Both the position numbers and the translations under genes were made by a program. Shown here piece by piece: positions 42,743 to 52,544 of a stretch of DNA of 64,000 nucleotides (positions are counted from its first letter, which is position 1; each line of letters opens with the position of its first letter). The notes beneath the pieces are model-generated. The model ran no database searches. It saw nothing but the letters and a program-made list of their open reading frames with translations, and was not told the DNA's origin. Source of the DNA: CAZSHG01 sp964606695 [NCBI: uncultured bacterium] (GTDB taxonomy: Bacteria > UBP14 > UBA6098); the NCBI GenBank assembly GCA_964606695.1, contig CAZSHG010000010.1, positions 1 to 64,000 of the forward strand, given 5' to 3'.

Positions 42743-43186
42743 TTATAATTGATCGACGTTCTCGTAAAGCCCGGTTTTAACCATCTTTGTAGCCGGTCCA
42801 AGTTTGCGAACGGTCTCCGTTACGTGGGAAATCACCTTGGAGAATTTTTCGCCCTCTCCCGCGGATACCCACGAGAACTGGACTCTGTCCGGTTCGATGC
42901 CGATGAATTCGAGCATCGTCTTTAGTATGGCAAATTTCCGCCGTGCCACATAATTCCCCGAAATGTAATGGCAATCCCCCGGATGGCATCCCGATACCAA
43001 CACGCCGTCGTAGCCGTCCTGAAGGCATTTCAGAATAAACATCGGATCGACTCTGCCCGAACAGGGCACACGTATCACACGTGTATTAGTCGGATACTGG
43101 ATGCGCGAAACCCCCGCCAGGTCGGCGCCCGCGTAAGAACACCAATTGCATAGAAAAGCCATTATTTTAGGTTCGAATTCGGCCAT
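42743..43186 (-). CDS. MvhD/FloxD-type subunit
   Basis: The product is 147 residues, the small [2Fe-2S] protein MvhD: FLCNWCSYAGADLAGVSR, VPCSGRVDPMFILKCLQDG and VSGCHPGDCHYISGN hold the cluster Cys. In methanogens MvhD passes electrons from the hydrogenase to HdrA; here no hydrogenase gene is present, so it links the Flox module to HdrA. It is one of three MvhD genes in the locus (others at 46321 and 52087), each next to an HdrA gene. The HdrA gene lies 27 bp upstream. Confidence 0.92.
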   Translation of the reverse strand: MAEFEPKIMAFLCNWCSYAGADLAGVSRIQYPTNTRVIRVPCSGRVDPMFILKCLQDGYDGVLVSGCHPGDCHYISGNYVARRKFAILKTMLEFIGIEPDRVQFSWVSAGEGEKFSKVISHVTETVRKLGPATKMVKTGLYENVDQL

Positions 43187-43213
43187 AATTACCGCCGTTT
43201 CAAGCTATTGTTA

Positions 43214-46200
43214 CTATGTTGAATACTCCGCCGTTTCCAGAGCGTCTATCGCGTTGTAAATCTGTTGCGCCGTGAATCCCTTCAGATCGATTGCGCCGGA
43301 TCTGCACGATGCCGCGCAGGCCCCGCAACCTTTGCACAGAGCTTCGTTAATAAACGCGACGCCTTTTTCCTCGTCCATCTGAGTTGCCGAATAAGCGCAG
43401 ACATCGACACAGACGCCACATCCCGCGCAGAGATCCTGGTTTACCTCGCAAATCGAACCCTCGGCCTCAATAACCATCTTGCTCAGCACGGTCATAGCCC
43501 TCGCAGACGCCGCAGTCGCCTGAGTTATCGACTCTTCGCTGTTTTTCGGATTATGCGCGAGGCCGCAAACGAAAACCCCATCCGTGGCGAAATCTACCGG
43601 GCGAAGTTTGACGTGCGCTTCCAGGAAGAACCTGTCCGCAGTCAACGGCACCTTCAGCATCTTAGCTATTGTCTCGTTGCTCTGCGGCGGATCTATGGAA
43701 ACCGCCAGAACCACGAGATCAGCCTCGACCCGGACGTTCTCGCCCAAAATCGGATCGAAGGTCGTAACCTTGAGTTTGCTGTTCGGGTTAGCCGGGTCGA
43801 TTTGTTCGACGATCGGTTTATGGTCGAGGTCGTATCTGGAGAAAACGACGCCCAGATTACGGGCTTTTTCGTAATATTGCTCCTTCAACCCGTAAGAGCG
43901 GAGGTCGCGATAGAGGACATAGACGTTCGTCGGTGGGCGTTCTTCTTTTATTTTCAATGCGTTCTTAATCGCCTGCGGACAGCATATTCGACTGCAATAA
44001 TCGCGTCCCTCCTCGCGGGAATTCACGCAGTTAATCATCACTATATTATCGATCTTCTGGCCGTGCATATAGCCTTCGTCCAGCAATTTCTCGAACTCCA
44101 GCTGGGTTACAACGCGGTTACTCGTGGGGTAATTGTATTCTTTTGTGGGATATTCCTCCGCGCCCGTAGCAACGATCACCACGCCGTGTTCGATTTCTCT
44201 CTCGCCTATTTCCGGTGTGAATAACTTCGATTTGAAATTTCCTATATAGCCGTCCACGAATTTGACTTCAGTATCCAGGAAAACCCCGATTCTCTCGTGT
44301 TTCATGACCCTGTCGATGGTTTCTTCGAGGAATTTAGCAGGATCTCTATCGCCTAATAGGAATTTAACTTTCTTGAATTTGCCGCCGAGTTCGCTTTCCT
44401 TTTCTACGAGATATACGTCGTAACCGGAATCGGCGATTTCCAGCGCTGATGTCATACCGGCCATTCCGCCGCCGATAACCAGAGCTTTCGGGTTGATTTC
44501 CACAGGTAGTTTTTCGAGAGGCGTCAGTTTCCGCGCTTTGGCGATTCCCATCTCGACGAGTTCTTTTGCCTTCACGGTCGCCTTTTCGGGCTCTTGCATG
44601 TGCGCCCAACTGCATTGGTCGCGTATATTCGCCATCTCGAATAGATACTGGTTCAAGCCCGCCTCGCGGAGTGTTTCTCGGAAAAGAGGTTCGTGCGTTC
44701 TCGGCGTACAAGCCGCCACGAGTATGCGATTGAGGTCGTGCTCTTCGATGGCTTTCTTTATTGTTTCGAGACAATCGCCGGAACAGGCGTAAAGCAATTC
44801 GTCAGCGTATTCGACGTTGGGCAATTTGCTGGCATATTCCACGACCGAAGGCACATCGACGATACCGCCGATGTTCGTTCCGCAATGACATATAAAAGCG
44901 CCGATTCGCGGCCTATCGCCTATGACATCCGCCTCGGGCGGGAATTCCTTTTTGGATATCTTCTCCTGCCTTTCCAGGCCGAGATATTTAACCGACCTGG
45001 CTACTGCCGCCGATGCTCCCATAACCGATTCCGGAATGTCCTTCGGCCCGCTGTTCGCGCCGCACACGAAAACACCCGGTAGAGACGAATCCAGTGGCTC
45101 GAAATCCCCGGTTCTGCAGAAACCGAATTCGTCGAGCTTGATTCCGGCGTCTTTCGAGAGTTCGACTATTTCCTTTCTCGGTTCTATGCCCACGGACAGC
45201 ACGACCAGCGAGAAATCGCGCGTTTCCTTCGTGCCGTCGGGATTGGCGAAATGAAGCCGCAAATCGCCGTTGGGAAGCTCTTCCACCTCCGCCACGCGCG
45301 ACCGAACGAAAGATACGCCGAACTGACCCTCGGCCTTTTCGTAATATTTATCGAACTCCTTGCCGAAGGCGCGGATATCCATGAAGAAAATGGTCGCGTC
45401 GAGACCCTTGATATGCTCTTTAGCGATGATAGCTTCCTTGATTGCATACATACAGCAGACCGAGGAGCAGTAGTTCTTACCGTTTTCTCTATCCCGCGAC
45501 CCGACGCATTGGATAAACGCGACGTTTTCCGGTTCTTTATCGCCCTTGGGACACGTAACATGCCCCCTCTGAGGCCCTGAAGCGCAGAGCATCCTCTCGA
45601 ATTCGAGCGAAGTAACCACGTTCGGGAATTTTTTGTAGCCATATTGGCCATATACTATAGGATCGAAGGCGTCGATGCCGGAGGCGATAATAACCGCCCC
45701 CGCCTCGATTTCATTGACCTCGTCTTTATCCTCGAAATTGATCGCGCCTGCGGGACAGGTCTTTTCGCAGATGCCGCAAACGCCCTTGTTTATCCGAAGG
45801 CAGTATTCCGGGTCGATAAGGTAGGTTGAAGGGACGCTCTGCAGAAAATAGCGGTATATCGCCTTGCGGTTGCGAAGCTCCATGTCGAATTCATCCAGGA
45901 CTTTCGAGGGACACTTTTCCTCGCAAAGGCCGCACCCTATACATTTCACCGGATCGACGTAAGTCGCATGTTCCAGAATGGTGCAGGTGAAATTCCCCGG
46001 TTCGCCGTCGATGGATTTCAACTCGGAATTCATGTGAAGCGTGATTCCCGGGTGACGCGCGCATTCGCTCATCTTGGGCGACAGAATACACAGCGAACAG
46101 TCGTTGGTGGGAAATGTTTTGTCGAGTTGCGCCATGCGTCCGCCGATAGAGGGTGTCTTTTCGACGATATGCACGTCCGCGCCAAGTTCGGCAAGGTCCA

Positions 46201-46261
46201 GCGATGCCTGTATTCCCGCGATTCCAGCGCCTATAACTATAATTGATTTGCTTTTAGCCAT
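43214..46261 (-). CDS. hdrA: Double-length HdrA flavoprotein
   Basis: The product is 1015 residues. Unit 1 has the FAD site VIGAGIAGIQASLDLAELG, the motif LDKTFPTNDCSLCILSPKM, an inserted ferredoxin region (CIGCGLCEEKCPS; CGICEKTCPAG) and the HdrA cluster motif QCVGSRD...YCSSVCCMYAIKEA. Unit 2 begins GAFICHCGTNIGGIVDV and has VIGGGMAGMTSALEIAD, NCVNSREEGRDYCSRICC and C-terminal ferredoxin motifs (CAGCGVCVDVCAY; CKGCGACAASCRS). Each unit should bind one FAD. Two HdrA units in one chain would double the bifurcation sites. It is placed between two MvhD genes. It resembles the giant HdrA at 33707 without the GltD-like insert. Confidence 0.92.
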   Translation of the reverse strand: MAKSKSIIVIGAGIAGIQASLDLAELGADVHIVEKTPSIGGRMAQLDKTFPTNDCSLCILSPKMSECARHPGITLHMNSELKSIDGEPGNFTCTILEHATYVDPVKCIGCGLCEEKCPSKVLDEFDMELRNRKAIYRYFLQSVPSTYLIDPEYCLRINKGVCGICEKTCPAGAINFEDKDEVNEIEAGAVIIASGIDAFDPIVYGQYGYKKFPNVVTSLEFERMLCASGPQRGHVTCPKGDKEPENVAFIQCVGSRDRENGKNYCSSVCCMYAIKEAIIAKEHIKGLDATIFFMDIRAFGKEFDKYYEKAEGQFGVSFVRSRVAEVEELPNGDLRLHFANPDGTKETRDFSLVVLSVGIEPRKEIVELSKDAGIKLDEFGFCRTGDFEPLDSSLPGVFVCGANSGPKDIPESVMGASAAVARSVKYLGLERQEKISKKEFPPEADVIGDRPRIGAFICHCGTNIGGIVDVPSVVEYASKLPNVEYADELLYACSGDCLETIKKAIEEHDLNRILVAACTPRTHEPLFRETLREAGLNQYLFEMANIRDQCSWAHMQEPEKATVKAKELVEMGIAKARKLTPLEKLPVEINPKALVIGGGMAGMTSALEIADSGYDVYLVEKESELGGKFKKVKFLLGDRDPAKFLEETIDRVMKHERIGVFLDTEVKFVDGYIGNFKSKLFTPEIGEREIEHGVVIVATGAEEYPTKEYNYPTSNRVVTQLEFEKLLDEGYMHGQKIDNIVMINCVNSREEGRDYCSRICCPQAIKNALKIKEERPPTNVYVLYRDLRSYGLKEQYYEKARNLGVVFSRYDLDHKPIVEQIDPANPNSKLKVTTFDPILGENVRVEADLVVLAVSIDPPQSNETIAKMLKVPLTADRFFLEAHVKLRPVDFATDGVFVCGLAHNPKNSEESITQATAASARAMTVLSKMVIEAEGSICEVNQDLCAGCGVCVDVCAYSATQMDEEKGVAFINEALCKGCGACAASCRSGAIDLKGFTAQQIYNAIDALETAEYST

Positions 46262-46320
46262 CTTACAATTCCTATATGCTATTGTTTTCGCGATATATGA
46301 ATTTCATAACTCATTGGTAA

Positions 46321-46758
46321 TTATAAAAATACCTCATCGGATATATTATTCGGTCCTAAGTCTTTTATTTTATCCGTATATTCGGTAATAACTTGAGCGA
46401 ATCGAGGCCCTTCCGAAGCCGAAATCCACGAAAGGCGTATCCGGTCGCTTTCAAGCCCGAAGGTATCCAGGATTTTCTTCATCATGGCGAATCTACGTCG
46501 GGTGTAGTAATTTCCCTTCTGGTAATGGCAATCCCCCGGATGGCAACCGCCCACCAGGACCGCATCCGCGCCGCGAAGAAGTGCAGTTAGAAGGAATAAA
46601 GGATCCACGCGACTCGAACACATCACCCGAATAGGCAGTATCGACGGGGGATACTGAAGCCTGCTCGTGCCCGCCAGATCCGCGCCGGTATATGTGCACC
46701 AGTTGCACAGAAAACCTATAATTCTCGGCTCGAATTCCTCTTTTTTATCTTTTCCCAT
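46321..46758 (-). CDS. MvhD-type subunit (second copy)
   Basis: The product is 145 residues. The start is the ATG of MGKDKKEEFEPRIIG, overlapping the stop of the upstream gene (TAATG); the longer open frame only reads the upstream gene in another phase. The family motifs are FLCNWCTYTGADLAGTSR, MCSSRVDPLFLLTALLRGAD and VGGCHPGDCHYQKGN. It couples the FdhB-like pair upstream to the double HdrA downstream (59-bp gap). Confidence 0.92.
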   Translation of the reverse strand: MGKDKKEEFEPRIIGFLCNWCTYTGADLAGTSRLQYPPSILPIRVMCSSRVDPLFLLTALLRGADAVLVGGCHPGDCHYQKGNYYTRRRFAMMKKILDTFGLESDRIRLSWISASEGPRFAQVITEYTDKIKDLGPNNISDEVFL

Positions 46759-47840
46759 TAATCCTCGACCTCCGTAAGCTCGTCCTCGATGAATGTCGAA
46801 AGCGGAACAGGTTCCTCCAAATCTGCGCCCGGAACGTAATCGAATACCTCCTGCACAGCATCGCCGACGCGCGTGAATATCGACGCTACCGGTATATCCA
46901 CAGGGCAGATATCGGCGCACATGCCGCAACCAACGCAGGATATGCTCATGTGCGCGATCCTCCCGAGATGGAAGAACACCGTATTCGGCGGGACTCGTAA
47001 TCCGCCGCGTCTTACGAGTTCCTTCTCGAAAACGTCCGGTTTGTATTCGTTTTCCTTTGCGTCGAAAGCACATAGCGCGCAGTAACATATCGGGCAGACA
47101 CTACTACAGCCGTGGCATCCGAGACATTTCCCGAAGGCTTCGACAAGCCCTTTGATCTCCATCTTTTCGAGTTCCAGTTCCGCGAAAACGCTTGCGCGCT
47201 TCGCCTCGCGAAGCTTCTTAAGCGGTTCTATTCGCGACTCGTCCAGTCCGCCCTCGGAGATTTCGCCGGAACCTGCAAGCAGATCCTCAGCGACGTCCGT
47301 GTTCAGATATAATTCGCAACCGGCTTTAGTCGGCAGGACTGTGATATCGGTGTTGAAAGGCACTAAATATTTACAAACCTCGCAAGTCGGCCTGATTTTG
47401 GGCGGGTTTTCATTATTATAAAACGCCTTCCAGTAATCGGGGAGTGCGTTTTCGATTTCGCCGTTATTGTAGGTATCGAAATCAAGCACGCCACCACAAA
47501 CGGGGGAGATGAAAACCAGATTCTCTCTATTTCCGCTCTCGCGTTTCACCAGTTCGCCGAAAGCGCGTAATTCGCAAGGTTTTACCACGACCGCGACCTT
47601 GTTTGGAAAAGCGCCGCCCGACGTCAATTCGGAAAGATAATTCGCGGCGTTTTCCGGCATGAAGGGCAGGCCGGGGCGAAGATCCTCGATTTTATCAGGA
47701 TCCGCAATAAGGAGGTAATTCAGCGCATCGCCCAACTGCCCCAGGCCGAAGACAGCATCGACCTTCTTATTTTCGAGTAAGTTTTTCAGAATGTTTTTAA
47801 GTCCGGTATCGATATCGCTCTTTAGTTTTACTGTTTTCAT
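46758..47840 (-). CDS. FdhB/FrhB-like iron-sulfur protein A
   Basis: The product is 360 residues. The start ATG of MKTVKLKSD overlaps the upstream stop (ATGA); a TTG two codons earlier is less likely. The FrhB-like N-terminal part has VAVVVKPCELRAFGELVKRE and ISPVCGGVLDFD, then PTCEVCKYL. Ferredoxin motifs are CLGCHGCSSVCPICYCALC and CVGCGMCADICPVDIP. It is closely related in layout to its neighbour at 47837 and to the FloxC-like protein at 41777. Two such genes in tandem before an MvhD suggest a heterodimeric electron-input module. The donor is unknown. Confidence 0.85.
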   Translation of the reverse strand: MKTVKLKSDIDTGLKNILKNLLENKKVDAVFGLGQLGDALNYLLIADPDKIEDLRPGLPFMPENAANYLSELTSGGAFPNKVAVVVKPCELRAFGELVKRESGNRENLVFISPVCGGVLDFDTYNNGEIENALPDYWKAFYNNENPPKIRPTCEVCKYLVPFNTDITVLPTKAGCELYLNTDVAEDLLAGSGEISEGGLDESRIEPLKKLREAKRASVFAELELEKMEIKGLVEAFGKCLGCHGCSSVCPICYCALCAFDAKENEYKPDVFEKELVRRGGLRVPPNTVFFHLGRIAHMSISCVGCGMCADICPVDIPVASIFTRVGDAVQEVFDYVPGADLEEPVPLSTFIEDELTEVED

Positions 47841-49006
47841 TTGCAATCACACCCTTTCAGAGGGTCGGTGCATATCCGTTCGATATCGCCGAGTTCCTTT
47901 TCCTTGCGGAAAACCCTCAACGGCAAGGGTTCATCAATATCCATACCGGGAGAATATTCGAACAACGCCTGGCTGTCTTCAGCGACAGCACTGAATAACT
48001 CCGCCACCGGAATATCCACCGGGCAGGCGTCCTCACAACTTCCGCAGGAAACGCAGGACATGGTCATGTGCGACATCCGACCGAGATGGAACAGGAGAAC
48101 GTCCTGCGAGAAGCGAATACTGCCCTTCTGCTCCGCGCGGGACATATATTGATCCTGTGAGAACTCGATAGCTTCCGACTCGAAGTAACATCTTCGGCAA
48201 TAGCAAATCGGGCAGACGCTCATACAGTTGTGGCAGGAGACGCATTTCGAGAGAACCGAGGCAAGGTTATTCAAGCCGTTCGTTCGCTCTTTGATTTCGG
48301 CGTTCGCCTTATCTCTGGCCGCCTGGCGTTCGGTCTTGATCTTCTCGATTTCCTTCGCCCATTTTTCGGTGCCGGTATCGGGCTTCAGCCCGCTTTTTTC
48401 GAGGATTTCCTCGCCCTTTTGGCTGACCGGAATTACCATGTAATCGACGCCGAACCAACCGATATGCAGATCCGGTGAAGTTATAGCGAAATGCACGCAG
48501 GATTTACACGTCGGACGCATGGTTTCGACGTCGTTAGCCTTCAAGGCTTCGACAAAAACCTTCTCGCCGTTCTCTGGATTATCGACATAATCCTGTATCG
48601 GCAGTGCGCCCGGGCAGTCGATACTTATAAGAGTTATATTCTCGAGATCGACCTGCTTGAGTTTGGCCAGTTCGATAGCAGACCGAATCTCGCAGGGACG
48701 CAGGACAGCCGCGATCTTCTTCTTAGACGGGCCATGCTTGGTCAGGCTGGAAAGTGCTCTGCCGCCCTGAACAGTCATGATAGGGGGGAGGACGTTGGCC
48801 AGTTCGAGCAGTGATGGGTTTTCGACAAGCACCCAGGCGTAGGAATCGTTCGACGGGACTTTCAACGGCACGAAAACGGCGTCGAAAAGCCCGCCGTCGA
48901 GTCCGTCGCGGAGGATTTGCAGAACGCCCGCGTTCAGACCGTCCGGGGCGGATAATTTGGCCGCCTTCGAGGGCATCGTCGGTATTTCGTTTGACTTTGG
49001 TTTCAT
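47837..49006 (-). CDS. FdhB/FrhB-like iron-sulfur protein B
   Basis: The product is 389 residues. The N-terminal part carries VLRPCEIRSAIELAKLKQ and LISIDCPGALPIQDYV, followed by PTCKSCVHF, a charged coiled segment (about 215-245: KEIEKIKTERQAARDKAN), then ferredoxin motifs CVSCHNCMSVCPICYCRRC and CVSCGSCEDACPVDIP. It is a paralogue of the next gene, with which it overlaps by 4 bp. The chain ends GCDCK. The PCEI/DCPG residues are those used for flavin and cluster binding in the FrhB family. It is probably part of the same electron-input module. Confidence 0.85.
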   Translation of the reverse strand: MKPKSNEIPTMPSKAAKLSAPDGLNAGVLQILRDGLDGGLFDAVFVPLKVPSNDSYAWVLVENPSLLELANVLPPIMTVQGGRALSSLTKHGPSKKKIAAVLRPCEIRSAIELAKLKQVDLENITLISIDCPGALPIQDYVDNPENGEKVFVEALKANDVETMRPTCKSCVHFAITSPDLHIGWFGVDYMVIPVSQKGEEILEKSGLKPDTGTEKWAKEIEKIKTERQAARDKANAEIKERTNGLNNLASVLSKCVSCHNCMSVCPICYCRRCYFESEAIEFSQDQYMSRAEQKGSIRFSQDVLLFHLGRMSHMTMSCVSCGSCEDACPVDIPVAELFSAVAEDSQALFEYSPGMDIDEPLPLRVFRKEKELGDIERICTDPLKGCDCK

Positions 49007-49048
49007 ATATGCTCTTCGGTTTATTAAATTATCGCTTTCATGCTATAT

Positions 49049-50746
49049 TTATAAAGACGCAATCGCCTCGATTACTTCCTGATGTAACTGCTTCTCCGTG
49101 AAATGCTTGGAACGAATCGCGCCGGAGGGACAGCTTCCCACGCAATTGCCGCATCCACGGCAGATAGCCTCGTTGACGTTGGATACACGCCTTCCGGGAT
49201 CGTAGGTAACCGCGCCGTAAGAGCACACTGTAACGCAAGTCTGGCACCCCGTGCACAAATCCTCGATTACTTCCGACGTCTTCACTTCGGGATGAAGCTT
49301 TTTCCCCGGAACGAGCCGAGCGAGTATATTGCCGCTCGCCGCAAGAGCCTGTCTGGACGAATCCACGATGCTCTTCGGCCCGTTGGCCGAGCCAACCACG
49401 AAAACTCCCTCCACCGCCGTTTTAATCGATCCGATGATCGAGTGTTCTTCCTCGAAGAAACCGAATTTATCCACCGGCAAATCTATCATCTCGGCGATTT
49501 TAGCCGTGTCAGGTCCGGGGATAATCGCGGAGGCGAGGATGACCATATCGACTTCGATTGTCTCCTCTTTCCCCGATTCAGATTTGAACGCTATCCCGAC
49601 CTTGCCGGATTTGTCGGCGATTATTATATCATCCGCGAGGGAAAAAACGACGCCGTCGTCCTTCAATTGCTTTATATAAACCGATTCTGCAGGATTTGTT
49701 ACCGATAAATTGCGATACAGGTCGTGAATTTTAATGTTGGGATATTTCTCTTTGAGCGTTCCGGCGATTTTCATCAAACCGTTGCAACAGACGCCGGAAC
49801 AGTAACCGACCTTATCCCGACCCACGCAATGCACCAACGCTACCGACTTCGGATCCGAACCGTCGCTAAGTTTTATCCCACCGGATTTGCATTTCTCTTC
49901 GATTTCGGAAACCGTGAATACGTTATCGACTTTGCCGTATCCCCATCTGTCGTCGTCCGAGGGATTATATTCTGAAAAACCGGTTGCAATAACCACCGAA
50001 CCGACCTTGAGATCGGCCTTCTCGTCGCCAGGTTTATTCACGACGACCTCGAAATTCCCGAAGAAGCCAATTACGCTCTCGACCTCGCTCTCAAAGAGGA
50101 TATCGATATTCTCGTTCTCCTCGACAGCCTTGATTTTATCAGCGATAGTATTGGGGGAAAGGTCGCCGTAGGGCAGGATGCATCCGAATTTCCCCGCGAC
50201 GCCGCCCAATTCGCCGGTCTTCTCGACGAGATAGACCTTGCGTTGCACGGAAGCCATATTCAATGCCGACTGGATACCTGAGATTCCGCCGCCGATAACC
50301 AGGACGTCCGGAGTGCTCTCCAGCTCCTTCTGTTCGAGGGACGAATGATAGATAACTCGCTTCACGCCCGCGCGAACGTAAGAGATGACTTTATCCGTTG
50401 CCGCTGTCTTGTCTTTTATCATCCACGCACACTGCTCGCGGATGTTGATTATCTGATATAAATAGGGATTTAGCCCGGCTTCCTTGCAGACGTTCGCGAA
50501 GGTAGTCTCGTGGTCCTTGGGCGAACACGCCGCTACTACAACGTGCGTGAGCTCCTCGTCGATAATGTCCTGATGAAGGAATTCTTTGCCTGCGCCCGAA
50601 CACATAAGTTTGTGCTTCTTCACAACCGACACGTCCGGGTAATCGGAAACCGTCGCCATCACTCTATCGATATCGACCGCGTCGGCGATATTCGGGCCGC
50701 ATTCGCAAATATAAACGCCTATTTTGTAATTACTCTCTGCCATCAT
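49049..50746 (-). CDS. HdrA-like flavoprotein, second-unit type
   Basis: The product is 564-565 residues. Two adjacent ATG codons open the frame; GGGAG is too close to the first, so the second (50743) is the likelier start. The sequence begins like unit 2 of double HdrA (GVYICECGPNIADAVDID), then VVVAACSPKDHETTF, NIREQCAWM, FAD site VIGGGISGIQSALNMAS, the HdrA cluster motif HCVGRDKVGYCSGVCCNG, and C-terminal ferredoxin motifs (CTGCQTCVTVCSYG; CRGCGNCVGSCPSG). Together with the gene at 50769 it makes a split counterpart of the 1015-residue HdrA. The genes are 22 bp apart. Confidence 0.88.
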   Translation of the reverse strand: MMAESNYKIGVYICECGPNIADAVDIDRVMATVSDYPDVSVVKKHKLMCSGAGKEFLHQDIIDEELTHVVVAACSPKDHETTFANVCKEAGLNPYLYQIINIREQCAWMIKDKTAATDKVISYVRAGVKRVIYHSSLEQKELESTPDVLVIGGGISGIQSALNMASVQRKVYLVEKTGELGGVAGKFGCILPYGDLSPNTIADKIKAVEENENIDILFESEVESVIGFFGNFEVVVNKPGDEKADLKVGSVVIATGFSEYNPSDDDRWGYGKVDNVFTVSEIEEKCKSGGIKLSDGSDPKSVALVHCVGRDKVGYCSGVCCNGLMKIAGTLKEKYPNIKIHDLYRNLSVTNPAESVYIKQLKDDGVVFSLADDIIIADKSGKVGIAFKSESGKEETIEVDMVILASAIIPGPDTAKIAEMIDLPVDKFGFFEEEHSIIGSIKTAVEGVFVVGSANGPKSIVDSSRQALAASGNILARLVPGKKLHPEVKTSEVIEDLCTGCQTCVTVCSYGAVTYDPGRRVSNVNEAICRGCGNCVGSCPSGAIRSKHFTEKQLHQEVIEAIASL

Positions 50747-50768
50747 TCTCCCGCTGGATAAGGAGTGT

Positions 50769-52055
50769 TTATTCGGTTATTAAAATCGGTTCACCAACCT
50801 CTGATAATGCCTTGCCTACAGCTCCAGAAGCCTGCTCGATGCTGGCCGAAATATCCTTTGCGCCCTCGATACAGCCCGCGATATAGATTCCCTCTTTCGA
50901 CGTGCTGACCGGGGTCAATTCCGATTTGTCAGATTTGATGAAACCCGTGTCCGCAATTTCGATTCCGAGCATTTCAGCCAGTTCCGCCGTGCCGTCACGC
51001 GGGACAAGCATGGACGCGAGGATTACCATATCAACCTTAACTTCCGCTTTATCGCCGTTGACAGCGTATCTAACGACCGCGCCGTCACCGTCCGCCACTA
51101 CTTCGATATCGTCGAATCTCTGAAAATGGACGTTCGGTTCGAGAACCTCGTCGTAGAAGGCCTGATAATTCTTCCCCGGAATGAAGAGATCGTTGTAGAG
51201 ATTGTGAATCTCCGCTTCCTCGATCTTGTGTTTTATATAATGTATGAACTTGACCGGATATAACGAACTCACGCCCGAACTATAGCCGTTAACCTCTTTA
51301 CCGACATCGTGAATTACCGCGACGCTCTTCGGCGATTCGCCGTTGCGCAATGTCAATTCGCCCTGAGTGGGGCCGTTGGACGCGAAAAGCCGCTCGAATT
51401 CCATCGCGGAATAGACGCAATCGATTACACCGAGGCCATATTTAGCCTCGGTCGAGGCGTTGAACATCTGGAATCCGGTGCAGATGATAATTGCGCCGAC
51501 CTCGATATCGACAGTCCTGTCTTCTTTATTATAATCGATCGCCTCGAACATGCAAGATTCCTGGCACAGCGTGCATTCCTCGCCCCTGGTGAACCTCAGG
51601 CAATTAGCCTTGTCGATTACAGGAACGTTTGGCAGTGCGCCCGGACACGGCACGAAAATCGCCTTCCTCTCTGAAAGGTTCTCCTCGAACGCGTTAGGGA
51701 TGCTCACGGGGCACGGCTCGTAACACGCCCCGCATCCGATACAATCCACAGCGCTCACGTAATCCGCCTGCACGTTGATCTTCACGGAAAAATTCCCGAT
51801 CTCGCCGGAAATCTTCGCAATCTCAGCCATCGTCAGCAGTTCGATATTCGGGTGCTGTAACAGCTCCTGTTGTTTGGGCGCGAGCATACAGGTCGAACAT
51901 TCCATATTCGGGAAAACCTCTTCGTATTTCACGAGATTCCCCCCGATCATCGAGGTCTTCTCGGCGATATAAACCTTCCTGCCCGAACCTGCCATTAGCA
52001 AAGCGGCTTCAATTCCGGTTATCCCGGCGCCGATAATTAATACGTCTTCTTTCAT
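50769..52055 (-). CDS. HdrA-like flavoprotein, first-unit type, missing cluster Cys
   Basis: The product is 428 residues. It starts IIGAGITGIEAALLMAGSG with VFPNMECSTCMLAPKQQ, as in HdrA unit 1, and has ferredoxin motifs CIGCGACYEPCPVSIP and CTLCQESCMFEA. Where other HdrA proteins here have QCVGSRD...YCSSVCCMYAIKE, this one has IHDVGKEVNGYSSGVSSLYPVK: all Cys of the HdrA-specific cluster are replaced. FAD binding at both ends is kept (GIYIAGCIEGAKDISASIEQ). It probably lacks that [4Fe-4S] cluster and serves as a structural or one-flavin partner of the 49049 protein. Confidence 0.88.
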   Translation of the reverse strand: MKEDVLIIGAGITGIEAALLMAGSGRKVYIAEKTSMIGGNLVKYEEVFPNMECSTCMLAPKQQELLQHPNIELLTMAEIAKISGEIGNFSVKINVQADYVSAVDCIGCGACYEPCPVSIPNAFEENLSERKAIFVPCPGALPNVPVIDKANCLRFTRGEECTLCQESCMFEAIDYNKEDRTVDIEVGAIIICTGFQMFNASTEAKYGLGVIDCVYSAMEFERLFASNGPTQGELTLRNGESPKSVAVIHDVGKEVNGYSSGVSSLYPVKFIHYIKHKIEEAEIHNLYNDLFIPGKNYQAFYDEVLEPNVHFQRFDDIEVVADGDGAVVRYAVNGDKAEVKVDMVILASMLVPRDGTAELAEMLGIEIADTGFIKSDKSELTPVSTSKEGIYIAGCIEGAKDISASIEQASGAVGKALSEVGEPILITE

Positions 52056-52086
52056 GATAAACTTTCTGATGTTGTAGTTCTTACTA

Positions 52087-52509
52087 TCAATAGGGCGTTT
52101 GCTTGAGGGGATTCGGCCCCAGTTCTTTTATCTTCGACGTGAACTGATTAACCACGTCGGCATATCTGCGCCCCTCGGCGGCGGATACCCACGCCAGCTC
52201 TACCCGATCCGGATCGATGTTCAGGCTCTCGAGAACCTTCTTGAGCTGAGCGAACCTTCTTCGGGTAAAATAGTTTCCCTCTTTGTAATGACAATCCCCC
52301 GGATGGCATCCCGCGACCAGAACGCCGTCCGCGCCCCAGAGCAGGGCGTTGAGAACCATACCCGGATCGACGCGGCTCGAACACATCACACGCGTTACCG
52401 AAATCGACGGCGACACATCGAATTTGTTCGACCCGGCCAAATCCGCGCCAGTATAAGAACACCAGTTGCAAAGGAAGCCGACTATATTCGGCATGAATTC
52501 GTCAGACAC
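52087..52509 (-). CDS. MvhD-type subunit (third copy)
   Basis: The product is 140 residues. Motifs are FLCNWCSYTGADLAGSNK, MCSSRVDPGMVLNALLWGAD and VAGCHPGDCHYKEGN. It precedes the split HdrA pair by 31 bp. It follows the terminator-like hairpin after the TusA gene, so it is the first electron-transfer gene of the locus. Confidence 0.92.
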   Translation of the reverse strand: MSDEFMPNIVGFLCNWCSYTGADLAGSNKFDVSPSISVTRVMCSSRVDPGMVLNALLWGADGVLVAGCHPGDCHYKEGNYFTRRRFAQLKKVLESLNIDPDRVELAWVSAAEGRRYADVVNQFTSKIKELGPNPLKQTPY

Positions 52510-52544
52510 GTTTCACCTTTTTCCTGAAACAGTGTTAAATCAAA

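Noticed and set aside
46321-47088. Longer 255-residue version of the MvhD protein
   Set aside because: The extra 110 residues are the upstream gene read in another frame; the ATG overlapping the upstream stop is the natural start.
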